Below the pieces are notes generated by a model. That model had not been told where the DNA came from, made no database searches, and saw only the letters and a program-made list of their open reading frames with translations. Source: CALZJC01 sp963781065 (GTDB lineage Bacteria; Acidobacteriota; Thermoanaerobaculia; Multivoradales; JAHEKO01). Taken from it: a stretch of 64,000 nt of DNA. Each line of letters begins with the position of its first letter. Positions within the stretch are counted from its first letter, which is position 1. Of this stretch, positions 54,656 through 62,628 are shown piece by piece. A program made the position numbers and the translations under genes. The DNA is taken from the NCBI GenBank assembly GCA_963781065.1, contig CAWAET010000022.1:1-64000 (forward strand). Direction: 5' to 3'.

Positions 54656-54950
54656 GCTATGTCCTCCAGAGCGTCATTGCTTGCGGATACCTTCGGCGTT
54701 CGTGAACGTACGAGCCGCAGACCTTGCCTTGCGCCGCAACCTTCACAAGACGAGATTAGGCTATAAGGAGGGACTCGGGTATCAGGCGAGGACTCTTAAT
54801 TCTTGGATCGGGGAATCCCCTATTTCTCTGGGAGGCCAGCTTTGGCTGACAAGATCCCCAATCGCCCGCACGGCTCTCGCGAGCCGAAGCACCCAGCGTC
54901 GGGCCCAGCCGGCGCGGCAACCTTGGCGCCGCCCACCTACCAGGCGATGT

Positions 54951-55730
54951 CTACTGACCCGGGCCAGGGCTCGCGATCCGCAAGCCCGCAAGCCTCTCGA
55001 GGCCGCCGTTGAAGGTGTCGAGGTCGACGTCCCCGACGATCCCCGGCACGCTGCCGCTCTCGCTGTGCTGCCAGATCACCCACTCGTCCCAGCCCTTGGG
55101 CAGGGGCGGGCTGTCGACCTCGTAGGCAGCCACCCACAGCGGATAGTCGCCGAACGAGTCGTCCAGGTGCTCGTCCCAGAAGTAGGGGTCGGTGTAGATG
55201 ATCGGCTTGACCCCGAAGTGCTTCTCCATCAGCTCGAGGTAGGTGTGGAAGTCGGCGATCAGGTCCGCCGGCGCCGCGGCGCCGATGCTGGCCTGCTCGA
55301 TGTCGACCATCGGCACCATATCGCCCGGCTCGAGCGTCACCAGACTGGCGAAGGTCTCGACCTGGGCCGCCGGCGAGTCGTCGGCGACGTAGAAGTCGTA
55401 GGCCCCGCGCACCACCCCCACCTCCTTCATGCCGGACCAGTTGGCCGCGAAGTTGGCGTCATGGATCGTCTCCCCTTCGAGCGCCTGGGCGAAGGCAAAC
55501 ACGACACCACTCGCCTTGACCGCCTGCCAATCGATCTCGCCCTGGAACTGGGAGACGTCGATGCCGGGCAGTTGACCGGGGGGCGCGGCTGCGGTTGCCT
55601 CGGTGTCCAAAGGAGCAGCCGTCTCGGTCACTGCCGGCGCGGGCGCACAGGCCAGCAGGGCTACTTGCAGCACACACCAACCCGTCACGAAGGCACGAGG
55701 CCGGCCACTGCCGTGAGATCCGATCTTCAT
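54951..55730 (-). CDS. GH25 family lysozyme, lipoprotein
   Basis: The 259-residue protein has a lipobox ALLAC near residue 28. The GH25 domain (about 55-255) opens PGIDVSQFQGEIDWQAVKAS, with MVPMVDIEQA near residue 139 carrying the catalytic Asp-x-Glu, and ends VDLDTFNGGLERLAGLRIAS. It cleaves the muramic-glucosamine bond of peptidoglycan. A 3'-end remnant of a second copy is at 51341-51433. GC is back to the background level. The 295 bases upstream of 54951 hold no gene I can support. Confidence 0.93.
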   Translation of the reverse strand: MKIGSHGSGRPRAFVTGWCVLQVALLACAPAPAVTETAAPLDTEATAAAPPGQLPGIDVSQFQGEIDWQAVKASGVVFAFAQALEGETIHDANFAANWSGMKEVGVVRGAYDFYVADDSPAAQVETFASLVTLEPGDMVPMVDIEQASIGAAAPADLIADFHTYLELMEKHFGVKPIIYTDPYFWDEHLDDSFGDYPLWVAAYEVDSPPLPKGWDEWVIWQHSESGSVPGIVGDVDLDTFNGGLERLAGLRIASPGPGQ

Positions 55731-56003
55731 TCCAGAGTTCCTTTCCTACTGGTTCTAACCGAAACTATCTCGCGTCAGGTAGCGCACCGCAATCGGGGAT
55801 TCCCCCATGCCCAGCTGGTAGGAACCTCGCCGTCGCCGCCACGGGCCCTGGCGAATCGACGCTCGTGATCCAGGGGCTGCTAACGGCGTGCGGTTCAGCC
55901 ACAGCCGGCCGCGTCCCTCCCCTCCCTCCGGCCACCGGGCGCGGGCCCGATCGACGGAGGACGTCCTGCCACTGCGGGCATCGCGCGCTCATCGGCGTGC
56001 TTC

Positions 56004-56393
56004 CTACGACATCGGGCGGATCGGAATACCCAAGGCCCGCGCCGCCGCGGCAAGCCGCCGATCGTAGGTCGCCAGCGAGATCTCGTGGCCTCTCTCGCGC
56101 AGGAACTCGAGCGACGCAAGGTGCAGCGCATCGAGGGTGCGAACGGGGACCGGAAACGGCTCGAGCGCCCTCGCAAGCACTTCTGGGGCGAGCTCGAGCA
56201 AGGCCACGCGGCCAACGAGAAGGCGCGTCGCTTCGCCGTGGCTCTCGGCGAGTCCCCGAGCGTGGATACGATTCCAGACCTCGTACTCGAGGATCCGGCT
56301 CGCGACGAGTGTCTCCTCCCAGAGCGCCGGCTGGGGCGCTCGGTCCTCGGCCAGCAGCTGCGCCAGCAACACGGAGGTATCGAGGTAGATCAC
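56004..56393 (-). CDS. PIN-domain toxin (VapC-like)
   Basis: The 129-residue protein has the acidic PIN residues Asp in IYLDTSVL (residue 5), Glu in EYEVWNR near residue 38, Asp in TLDALHLA near residue 88 and Asp in ATYDRRLA near residue 109. It is a Mg-dependent ribonuclease toxin. The ATG overlaps the antitoxin stop by ATGA, so the pair is co-translated. The 273 bases between this gene and the GH25 start hold no other gene. Confidence 0.9.
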   Translation of the reverse strand: MIYLDTSVLLAQLLAEDRAPQPALWEETLVASRILEYEVWNRIHARGLAESHGEATRLLVGRVALLELAPEVLARALEPFPVPVRTLDALHLASLEFLRERGHEISLATYDRRLAAAARALGIPIRPMS

Positions 56394-56680
56394 CGGTCGG
56401 CGCGATCGGTGGCCAGCTCGGCCATGAGCTCATCCAGGGGCGCGACGGGTGCTCGCGGCACTGGCCCCAGGGAGCCGACGGACGGGGCAGCGATCCAGCC
56501 CCGCCGCACAGCCTCGGCCAGGCGCGCGTCCTCGAGGATGGGGCTGCGACCCGTGGCCGGCGGACGCAGCTCCGCCACCACCCGGTCGCGATCCGTCACC
56601 AGAACTGTCTCCCCGGCCGCCGCCAGCCGAACATACTCGCTGAGCCTGTTCTTCAGAACCTTGAGGCCGACCGAGCGCAT
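56390..56680 (-). CDS. Phd/YefM-type antitoxin
   Basis: The 96-residue protein begins MRSVGLKVLKNRLSEYVRLA, the N-terminal DNA-binding half of Phd antitoxins (usually KxxLsxyL), then TVLVTDRDRVVAELRPP, the usual beta strand with Asp-Arg. The C-terminal part would bind and block the PIN toxin. The ATG at 56680 is chosen over a longer start because a perfect palindrome lies just before it. Confidence 0.88.
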   Translation of the reverse strand: MRSVGLKVLKNRLSEYVRLAAAGETVLVTDRDRVVAELRPPATGRSPILEDARLAEAVRRGWIAAPSVGSLGPVPRAPVAPLDELMAELATDRADR

Positions 56681-56683
56681 GGC

Positions 56684-56711
56684 CAAAGGTAGCTTCCAGA
56701 AGCTACCTTTG
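56684..56711. promoter_or_regulatory. Palindromic operator of the Phd/PIN pair
   Basis: Arms CAAAGGTAGCTT (56684-56695) and AAGCTACCTTTG (56700-56711) are perfect complements around CCAG. The site lies 4 bases before the antitoxin start and has lower GC than its surroundings. It is well placed for autorepression by the antitoxin-toxin complex, and a ribosome-binding-site effect through a hairpin is also possible. Confidence 0.6.
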
Positions 56712-56779
56712 TCAAGCAGGTCGCCTGACTCCGGTGTCACGCCAGGTATGGACAGATTCGATCGTGGCGATCTTGGCGC

Positions 56780-57244
56780 TCAGTCTCTCCGGTCGGCGCT
56801 CGGGTACCTCTCGCCTCCAATCACACACCGAATCGCGGTCAGCAGACTCTCGCTCAACTCCTGCTTGCTCACATAGCCGCCGGCTCCCGCGTGAAAGGCG
56901 CGATCTGAATAGAGCGCCGCGCTGTGCATCGAAAGCACCAGAACCGGCAGGTCACCATGGCTCTCCCGAATCTCCTTCACCAGCTCCAGCCCATCGCCAT
57001 CACCAAGCGAGATGTCGGCGATGACCAGATCGGGCCGGCAGGAGGCCACCGCGTCGAGCCCCGCCCGATAGTCGGCGGCTTCGCCACAGACGACGAGATC
57101 CGGCTCGTTGTCGATCAGCTCGCGCAGCCCACGGCGCAGGAGGGGGTGATCGTCGATAAGCAGGATGCGCCGCTTGGCTCCTGGCGCCTGCGGCGGATTG
57201 TTGCTGCGCATTGGGGCTTGCTGCTGGGACCGACCATTGCCCAT
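56780..57244 (-). CDS. Receiver-only response regulator, missing its HTH
   Basis: The 154-residue protein has a complete receiver domain: RRILLIDDHPLLRRGLRELI near residue 26, phospho-acceptor Asp77 in LVIADISLGDGDG, and Lys in GYVSKQELS near residue 127. It then ends at RYPSADRRD, where NarL proteins go on to the LuxR-type HTH. The region downstream in another frame reads RRPERLSAKIATIE-like sequence, so a frameshift or truncation may have removed the DNA-binding part. It resembles the intact regulator at 58246-58932 in its receiver. A second possible start is at 57211. Confidence 0.7.
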   Translation of the reverse strand: MGNGRSQQQAPMRSNNPPQAPGAKRRILLIDDHPLLRRGLRELIDNEPDLVVCGEAADYRAGLDAVASCRPDLVIADISLGDGDGLELVKEIRESHGDLPVLVLSMHSAALYSDRAFHAGAGGYVSKQELSESLLTAIRCVIGGERYPSADRRD

Positions 57245-57389
57245 CGACACAGTTTGCGTGGTGAGCGCCGAGAGCGCATCGGGGCCGGGGCACCCTTGGC
57301 CGCGTAGGGGAATGCTCCATAGCGGAGTCTCTTGTACCTCACGCTGAGGCGACAGGCGGGCTGTCCCGCGTGCTAGTCTTTTTTGGTCA

Positions 57390-57746
57390 ATGGAAGATGT
57401 GATCGTCCTCAACAAGTCGTCCGAGCACTCGCTCCAGGAGTTGGCGCAAAGAGCCGCGGAACCCCTGGCCGCGGCCGGCGCGGAATGCGCGGTGGCGTTC
57501 GGCTCGTGGGCTACGGGCTCGGCCGACGGCTATTCGGACCTGGACCTGGCCGTGGTCCTGAAGACCGACCTCCCACGCCTCGAGCGCGGCCGGCTGCTCG
57601 CCGGGCTCATCGAGGCGCTGCCGATCGCGGTGGACCTGATGGTCTACACGCCCGAGGAGTTCAAGCGCGGGCTCGCAGCGAAGATCGGGGTCTTCGACGC
57701 GATCGCCCGGGAAGGCGTGACGATCTATGCACGATCCGCAGCGTGA
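57390..57746 (+). CDS. MNT-type minimal nucleotidyltransferase (antitoxin of HEPN/MNT pair)
   Basis: The 118-residue protein has AFGSWATGSADGYSDLDLAV near residue 36, the GSxAxG followed by SDxDLxV nucleotidyltransferase signature, and VDLMVY for the third acidic residue. In HEPN/MNT systems the MNT protein modifies and neutralises the HEPN toxin, for instance by AMP addition to a Tyr. The stop overlaps the start of the HEPN gene by 20 bases. Confidence 0.9.
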   Translation: MEDVIVLNKSSEHSLQELAQRAAEPLAAAGAECAVAFGSWATGSADGYSDLDLAVVLKTDLPRLERGRLLAGLIEALPIAVDLMVYTPEEFKRGLAAKIGVFDAIAREGVTIYARSAA

Positions 57747-58146
57747 GCGCCGACGCTGGCTGGCGGCGGCGAGCGAGGACCTGGCCTTCGCCCGGCATGC
57801 GGTCGACGGCGGCTTCTACGCACCCGCCTGCTTTCACGCTCAGCAGGCGGCGGAGAAGGCGGTCAAGGCGGTCCATTACGGCCGCGGCTCGCGTGCCGTT
57901 ATCGGGCACAACGTGCGCGCCCTGATCAGCACGCTCGACCCGCCCGCCGAAGCCCTCCACCGCCAGCTCGATGCGGCTCGCGAGCTGGATCTGTTCTACG
58001 TGCCGACCCGATACCCGAACGGCCTCGACGAGGGAACTCCCGGTGATGCCTTCTCGGCCGATCAGGCCGAGCGAGCGGTGAAGCTCGCCGGGGGGATCAT
58101 CGAGGCCGCCGAGAGCGCGATCTCGGGCGCGTCGTCGGCCAGCTGA
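57727..58146 (+). CDS. HEPN-domain protein (toxin of HEPN/MNT pair)
   Basis: The 139-residue helical protein has AAEKAVKAVHY and, near residue 57, SRAVIGHNV, matching the R-x4-6-H RNase motif of HEPN toxins. FYVPTRYPN is a Tyr-rich segment like the target of MNT adenylylation. It starts inside the MNT gene. HEPN/MNT pairs act as toxin-antitoxin modules that degrade RNA. Confidence 0.9.
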   Translation: MHDPQRERRRWLAAASEDLAFARHAVDGGFYAPACFHAQQAAEKAVKAVHYGRGSRAVIGHNVRALISTLDPPAEALHRQLDAARELDLFYVPTRYPNGLDEGTPGDAFSADQAERAVKLAGGIIEAAESAISGASSAS

Positions 58147-58155
58147 CCACCAACC

Positions 58156-58227
58156 CCGGGCTCGGCCGGCGGCGGTTCGGATCGGGACCTGGCCGTGGTT
58201 CTTCGGACGGATGCCGGCGCCGGCTGA
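58156..58227 (+). pseudogene. MNT signature remnant
   Basis: In one frame this reads PGSAGGGSDRDLAVVLRTD and then a stop. The MNT gene just upstream has GSADGYSDLDLAVVLKTD. The 23 codons are the core of a second MNT copy, broken on both sides. It follows the HEPN stop at 58146 by 9 bases. Confidence 0.6.
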
Positions 58228-58245
58228 CGGGTCTTCGGCGCTCCC

Positions 58246-58932
58246 CTACTCCTGCCGCCCAGTCTCCACCCACTGAGCCGCCCGCTGAGCCAGCTGGGCG
58301 GCGGTCTGGATGCCCAGCTTGTTCTTGATGTGCTCGCGGTGGGACTCGATGGTCTTGACGCTGAGGCTCAAGGTCTCGGCGATCTCGCGGGTGCCGCGGC
58401 CCTGGCCGATCCAGCGGAAGACCTCGAGCTCGCGGTCGCTCAAGGCCTCCAGAGGCGAGCCGGCGGCCAGCTTGCGACCGTCCAAAAACCGGCCCGCCAG
58501 GCGGCGCTCGAGCTTGCCGCTCATGTAGGTGCCGCCGTCGAGCACACGGTGGATGGCGACGAGGACGGTCTCGTCGAGCTGCTGCTTGTCGACGTAACCG
58601 CGGGCGCCGGCACGTAGCGCGCGCTCGGCGTAGACCGACTCGTCGTGCATGGAGAACACCAGCGCCGGGACTCTCGGATCGCGAGTCTTGAGCTCCTTGA
58701 CGAAATCCAGACCGTCGCGCCCGCCCAGCTCGAGGTCGACGACGACCATGTCGGGGCGGAGCTCGCGGACCGCCGCCAGCGCCTCGGCGGCGGAGGCGGC
58801 CTCACCACAGGCTGTCAGATCGGGCTCGGAGTCGATCAGCGCGGTCAGACCGCGCCGCAGGACCGGATGGTCGTCGACGATGAGGACTCTCTTCGGGGCC
58901 TGAGACACCCGGTCGGTCCGCTCTGCCGTCAT
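58246..58932 (-). CDS. NarL/FixJ-type response regulator
   Basis: The 228-residue protein has a receiver domain (about 14-130), phospho-acceptor Asp66 in VVVDLELGG and Lys in GYVDKQQLD, and a LuxR-type HTH (about 163-222, LSDRELEVFRWIGQGRGTRE then LSLSVKTIESHREHIKNKLG). Its ATG overlaps the stop of the histidine kinase gene (ATGA), so they form one signalling unit. The target genes are unknown. Confidence 0.93.
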   Translation of the reverse strand: MTAERTDRVSQAPKRVLIVDDHPVLRRGLTALIDSEPDLTACGEAASAAEALAAVRELRPDMVVVDLELGGRDGLDFVKELKTRDPRVPALVFSMHDESVYAERALRAGARGYVDKQQLDETVLVAIHRVLDGGTYMSGKLERRLAGRFLDGRKLAAGSPLEALSDRELEVFRWIGQGRGTREIAETLSLSVKTIESHREHIKNKLGIQTAAQLAQRAAQWVETGRQE

Positions 58933-60077
58933 GATCCGGTCCTCTCGCAAGCACCGCGTTGCGGCGCCCCCGAACCGGCGGCTGGCTCGGACCCTCGCCC
59001 GGGCTGGCTCGGAACCAGGCGCAGCGGGAGGGAGCAGATCACAATGGTGCCTCGCGCGGCACGCCGGCGCACCTCGAGAGAGGCACCGATCAGCCGCGCT
59101 CGGTAGGCCATGGTGTGCAGCCCCATCCCACGCCCGTCGGGCGGACACTCGGGCAGGCCCACTCCATCGTCCCGAACGGTCAGGACGGCCCTGCCGTCGG
59201 CAACGGCCAGGCCGATCTCGACGCGAGCTGCCCGGGCGTGAGCCACGGCGTTGCTGACCGCTTCCTGGGCAATGCGGAAGAGGTGATCCTCGTCGTCGCA
59301 GGCCAGCCGGGGGAACTCCTGCGGCCCAACAAAGCCACAGGAAACCCGGAACAGGCGCTCGACGCTTGCGGCCTGGACCTCCAGGGCGGTGCCGAGGCCA
59401 CCGGTATCCAGGCCCGATGGGGCCAGCCCGCGGGCCAGGTCGCGCGCCTGGCCGATGGCGTCGTTGAGCAACGAGGTGATCTCGGCGGCGGTGGCGGCGG
59501 CGCTCGCTTCAGACGCCGCAGCCAGTCGCCGCCACAGCATCGAGCTGAGGGCGGCGATGCCGGCCAGGCTCTGGCACAGGCCGTCGTGCAGCTCCCGCCC
59601 CAGTCGCTCCTTTTCGCGGTCCGCCACCTCGAGGATCTCCCGCTCCTGCCGCCGGCGCCGGGTGACGTCCCGCGCGGTGGCGTGGATGCGCCGGCGTCCC
59701 GGCACCGGTCGGGCGTTCCACTGCAGCCAGTGGTACGAGCCGTTTCGGTGGCGGTAGCGGTTCTCGAAGAAGATCGTCTCGGCGCCGGCGGCGAGCTTGG
59801 CGACCTCGGCCCGCGTCCGCTCGCGGTCGTCCGGGTGCACGAAGTCGAGAAACGGGCTCGCCTGAAGCTCGTCGAGGCTCCATCCCAGACGGATCGCCCA
59901 GGCCGGGTTGAGGCGCTTGAAGTAGCCGTCGAGACCGGCGATGCAGAGCAGGTCGGGCGACTGGGTGAAGAACCGGGCGAGCTCGGCCTCAGCCTCCGCT
60001 GCTCGGGCCAGCGCTGCCTTCGCGGCCGCGGGCGCCGGGCGCTGCGCGGGGTTCATCGAGCTTGGTAGCGTTGACAT
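58929..60077 (-). CDS. PAS-domain sensor histidine kinase, NarX/HisKA_3 type
   Basis: The 382-residue protein has an N-terminal helical linker, a PAS domain (about 35-140, LLCIAGLDGYFKRLNPAW and WLQWNARPVPGRRRIHATAR), a HisKA_3 dimerisation domain (about 150-220) with His164 in RELHDGLCQSLAGIA, and an ATPase domain (about 275-360) with N-box VSNAVAHARAA and G-boxes VRDDGVGL and GMGLHTMAYRARLIG. No membrane helix is present, so it senses a cytoplasmic signal. It partners the NarL-type regulator downstream. Confidence 0.92.
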   Translation of the reverse strand: MSTLPSSMNPAQRPAPAAAKAALARAAEAEAELARFFTQSPDLLCIAGLDGYFKRLNPAWAIRLGWSLDELQASPFLDFVHPDDRERTRAEVAKLAAGAETIFFENRYRHRNGSYHWLQWNARPVPGRRRIHATARDVTRRRRQEREILEVADREKERLGRELHDGLCQSLAGIAALSSMLWRRLAAASEASAAATAAEITSLLNDAIGQARDLARGLAPSGLDTGGLGTALEVQAASVERLFRVSCGFVGPQEFPRLACDDEDHLFRIAQEAVSNAVAHARAARVEIGLAVADGRAVLTVRDDGVGLPECPPDGRGMGLHTMAYRARLIGASLEVRRRAARGTIVICSLPLRLVPSQPGRGSEPAAGSGAPQRGACERTGS

Positions 60078-60226
60078 CCTCAGGCCACCTTCGCCGCCTC
60101 GAGAGGCCAGCGAGGCAAGGTAGACCGGTCGAGACCGTTCCGAGTCGATCCGGCCGCGTTTCGACTTACGACTCGATCTGTCGACCCTGAATCCCGCCCC
60201 TGGACGGCGCCTATTTCATGACAAAT

Positions 60227-60254
60227 CTTATAACTGTCGCCCACTCTACACCAA
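60227..60254 (-). promoter_or_regulatory. Possible sigma-70 promoter for the histidine kinase operon
   Basis: On the minus strand, TTGGTG (60249-60254) and TATAAG (60227-60232) are separated by 16 bases, about 150 bases before the kinase ATG. The surrounding AT-rich stretch is the lowest-GC part of the 361-base intergenic region 60078-60438, which otherwise shows nothing I can name. Confidence 0.3.
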
Positions 60255-60438
60255 ATCGGCGGTCGTGCCGGTCGATCCCGGCAGCGCGGGTGGAACCCGG
60301 ATTCTCGGCCACCTGGCCGTAGGCGCCCAAACTGGGACCGACTCGCCTCGATCCGATTGCCGTCGGCGCCAACGGCCACGGCCGCCAAGCCGGCGGCAGA
60401 ACGGCCGCGGCAGGGGCGAGCTTTCGCTCGGTTCTGCC

Positions 60439-62409
60439 CTATTTCGTCAGCTTGAGGCGCAGCTTGACGTGCTCCGCATCTGCCGTGGCGTGCTTCTTCA
60501 TCTCGGCCTCGAGCGCCGCCGCCCGACCCACGACCTCCGTCTCCTTCGCCTTCACCTCGCCCTCGACCCCCTTTTCGACCGCCCGCTCCTTGTCATCGAC
60601 GGCGGTCTTGGCATCGGCTTCGAGTGCCTTGACGTCGGCGTCCAGGTTGCAGGCGTACCAGCACCAGGTCGCCTTGGAGGTGGCCTGACGGACGCTGGTG
60701 GCGATGATCTCGACGATGAAGGCCTCGAGCGGCGGGTTGTTGAGGCTGAACGGGCCGATGCCGGCAAGGACGCGGCTTAGGATCGCCCGCGTCTTCGCCG
60801 CCACCTGGTCGTTGGTCTGGGTCATCCGGGACAGATCCGCGCTGTCCACGTTGCCCATCGGCGAGGTGAAGAGCGGCAAATCGTATTCGCTCAGCGTCAG
60901 CCCCGTCGGCTTGACGGTGGGCAGATTTGCCGGCGCCACGGCCGGCAGCCCCTCGTGGGCGTCGAAGACCGCCTCCAGGAAGACCCGCATGACCTCGGCC
61001 CCGATCGAGCTCCCGGTTCCCACGCCCGAGGTGTCGGTCGCTACCCCCATGTCGCCAAAGGCGGACCTGCCGCTCATGACCTGACCGGTGTCGACGTCCG
61101 TGGCCTTCACCAAATGGTGGGCCGTCGGATCGAGGGTGACCTCGATGGTCGGCAGCCTGGCCTGGAAAGTGTGGTCGCGGGAGACGAAGCCGACGTTCGA
61201 CACCTTGAAGACGTTACTGAGCGCCGCGTCGGCCTTGCCCAGCTCCTGGTCGATGTCGCCAACAACCTTCTGATCTGCCACCCCCACCCCGCTCTCAAGC
61301 TTGTCGAGCGCCGTCTTGACCTTGCCCAGCAGCCCGTTGAGCTCCGACACCAGGGCCTGGACGTCCTTGGCGGCGGCCGAGTCGGCGGCCTGCGCCAACG
61401 CCTCCGACTTGGCGGCAACTTCGCCCGACAAGCCGCGGAGATCGCTGAGGATCACCTCCGCCGCCTTGCCGAAACGGCCCGTGATCGCCCCTTCCACCTT
61501 GGCGACCAACGCCTGAACCTCGCCCCCCACACCGGCCGCGTCGGCGCCGAGAGCCGCCAGGACCGCCGTCTCCGTCTGCCCGACGTCCGTCTCGACCGCC
61601 TGCAGCTTCCCCAGCACAGCGGCGATATCCCCCTCGATCGCCGCCGCGCCGTTATTCACCGCCTGGATCGCGCCCGTCAGCTGTACGTCGACCTCGAGGA
61701 ACTTGCCGCTTCGCATGTAGGCCTCGAAATACGACCGGATGAAGGCGACCCGGCGGCAGTCGCTCTCGATCGCGGAACGCCCCGGATCGTTCGTCTTCGC
61801 CGCGAGCAGCTGCTTGCAGCGCTCGTGGAGGCTCCGCCAGCCCTTCGTACCGAGCGTCGACAGCAGGCCGTCGTGGAGATCTTGCGCATCGCCGATGCGC
61901 AGGCTCATCGACGCCGTGCTCTGCGCGCCGCCGTCGGCCCGCTGGCCCTTCTCGACGGAGAAACCCGGCACGCTCCCGGTGTCGTGGCCACGCAGATGGT
62001 CATGCAGCGCCGACGCCAGCCCGACGACCGGGTGACCGAGAACACCCAGCGCAGCCTTGGCCGGGTCTCCGGCCGGCAGCTTCGCCACCGCGTCGCGAAG
62101 GGCCTGACTCGAGCCCGAAGAGACCGCGCTCACCGCTTGCGTCGCGGCATGCTGGCTGCTGTGGGGAAGAGCGGTGGTGTCGCTCCCCTGGCAGCTCCCG
62201 CCCCGCTCCTTCAGGCACTTGCGGAAGAGGCCGAGGTCGGTGTCGAAGATCCCGAGCTCATGGTCCATGGCCTTGACGTCTTTCTCCGCCAGGTGGGTCG
62301 CGAAGTCCTCAACCAGCGACGTGCAGCCGGCAGTGGCCGCGGCGACGAGCGTGAGAAAGACGGATCGAAGGCCGAGCCGGTAAAGCGGAGACTGTCGAGT
62401 GAATCTCAT
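60439..62409 (-). CDS. Large helical lipoprotein, function unknown
   Basis: The 656-residue protein has a signal peptide and lipobox (ATAGC near residue 29). Long amphipathic segments at about 240-390 and 580-650 predict coiled coils (QAVETDVGQTETAVLAALGA, VSELNGLLGKVKTALDKLES). The central part (about 395-560) is more globular. Ser/Ala-rich repeats near 85-115 follow the N-terminus. There is no motif I recognise. It might be a surface or periplasmic structural protein. It stands between the kinase operon and the E2 gene, 219 bases from the latter. Confidence 0.8.
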   Translation of the reverse strand: MRFTRQSPLYRLGLRSVFLTLVAAATAGCTSLVEDFATHLAEKDVKAMDHELGIFDTDLGLFRKCLKERGGSCQGSDTTALPHSSQHAATQAVSAVSSGSSQALRDAVAKLPAGDPAKAALGVLGHPVVGLASALHDHLRGHDTGSVPGFSVEKGQRADGGAQSTASMSLRIGDAQDLHDGLLSTLGTKGWRSLHERCKQLLAAKTNDPGRSAIESDCRRVAFIRSYFEAYMRSGKFLEVDVQLTGAIQAVNNGAAAIEGDIAAVLGKLQAVETDVGQTETAVLAALGADAAGVGGEVQALVAKVEGAITGRFGKAAEVILSDLRGLSGEVAAKSEALAQAADSAAAKDVQALVSELNGLLGKVKTALDKLESGVGVADQKVVGDIDQELGKADAALSNVFKVSNVGFVSRDHTFQARLPTIEVTLDPTAHHLVKATDVDTGQVMSGRSAFGDMGVATDTSGVGTGSSIGAEVMRVFLEAVFDAHEGLPAVAPANLPTVKPTGLTLSEYDLPLFTSPMGNVDSADLSRMTQTNDQVAAKTRAILSRVLAGIGPFSLNNPPLEAFIVEIIATSVRQATSKATWCWYACNLDADVKALEADAKTAVDDKERAVEKGVEGEVKAKETEVVGRAAALEAEMKKHATADAEHVKLRLKLTK

Positions 62410-62628
62410 CTTCTCTGCTCCTGCTGTTCGACGCCTCCCCCACCAGGGAGATCAGCGTCGCTGATTCCACCGAGAATCGATGTTGGTCGCGAAATACTGT
62501 GGCCAGATCCTAGCCGCAGAGCCGCGGGATCGCAATGGGGAAAAGCCCCACCTCAGGCGGGGCACGCCGCAGCCAGCAGCAGCCGGCCGATTCGAGCCGC
62601 GCGGGCTAAAGACTCGATCCGCGGCCGC

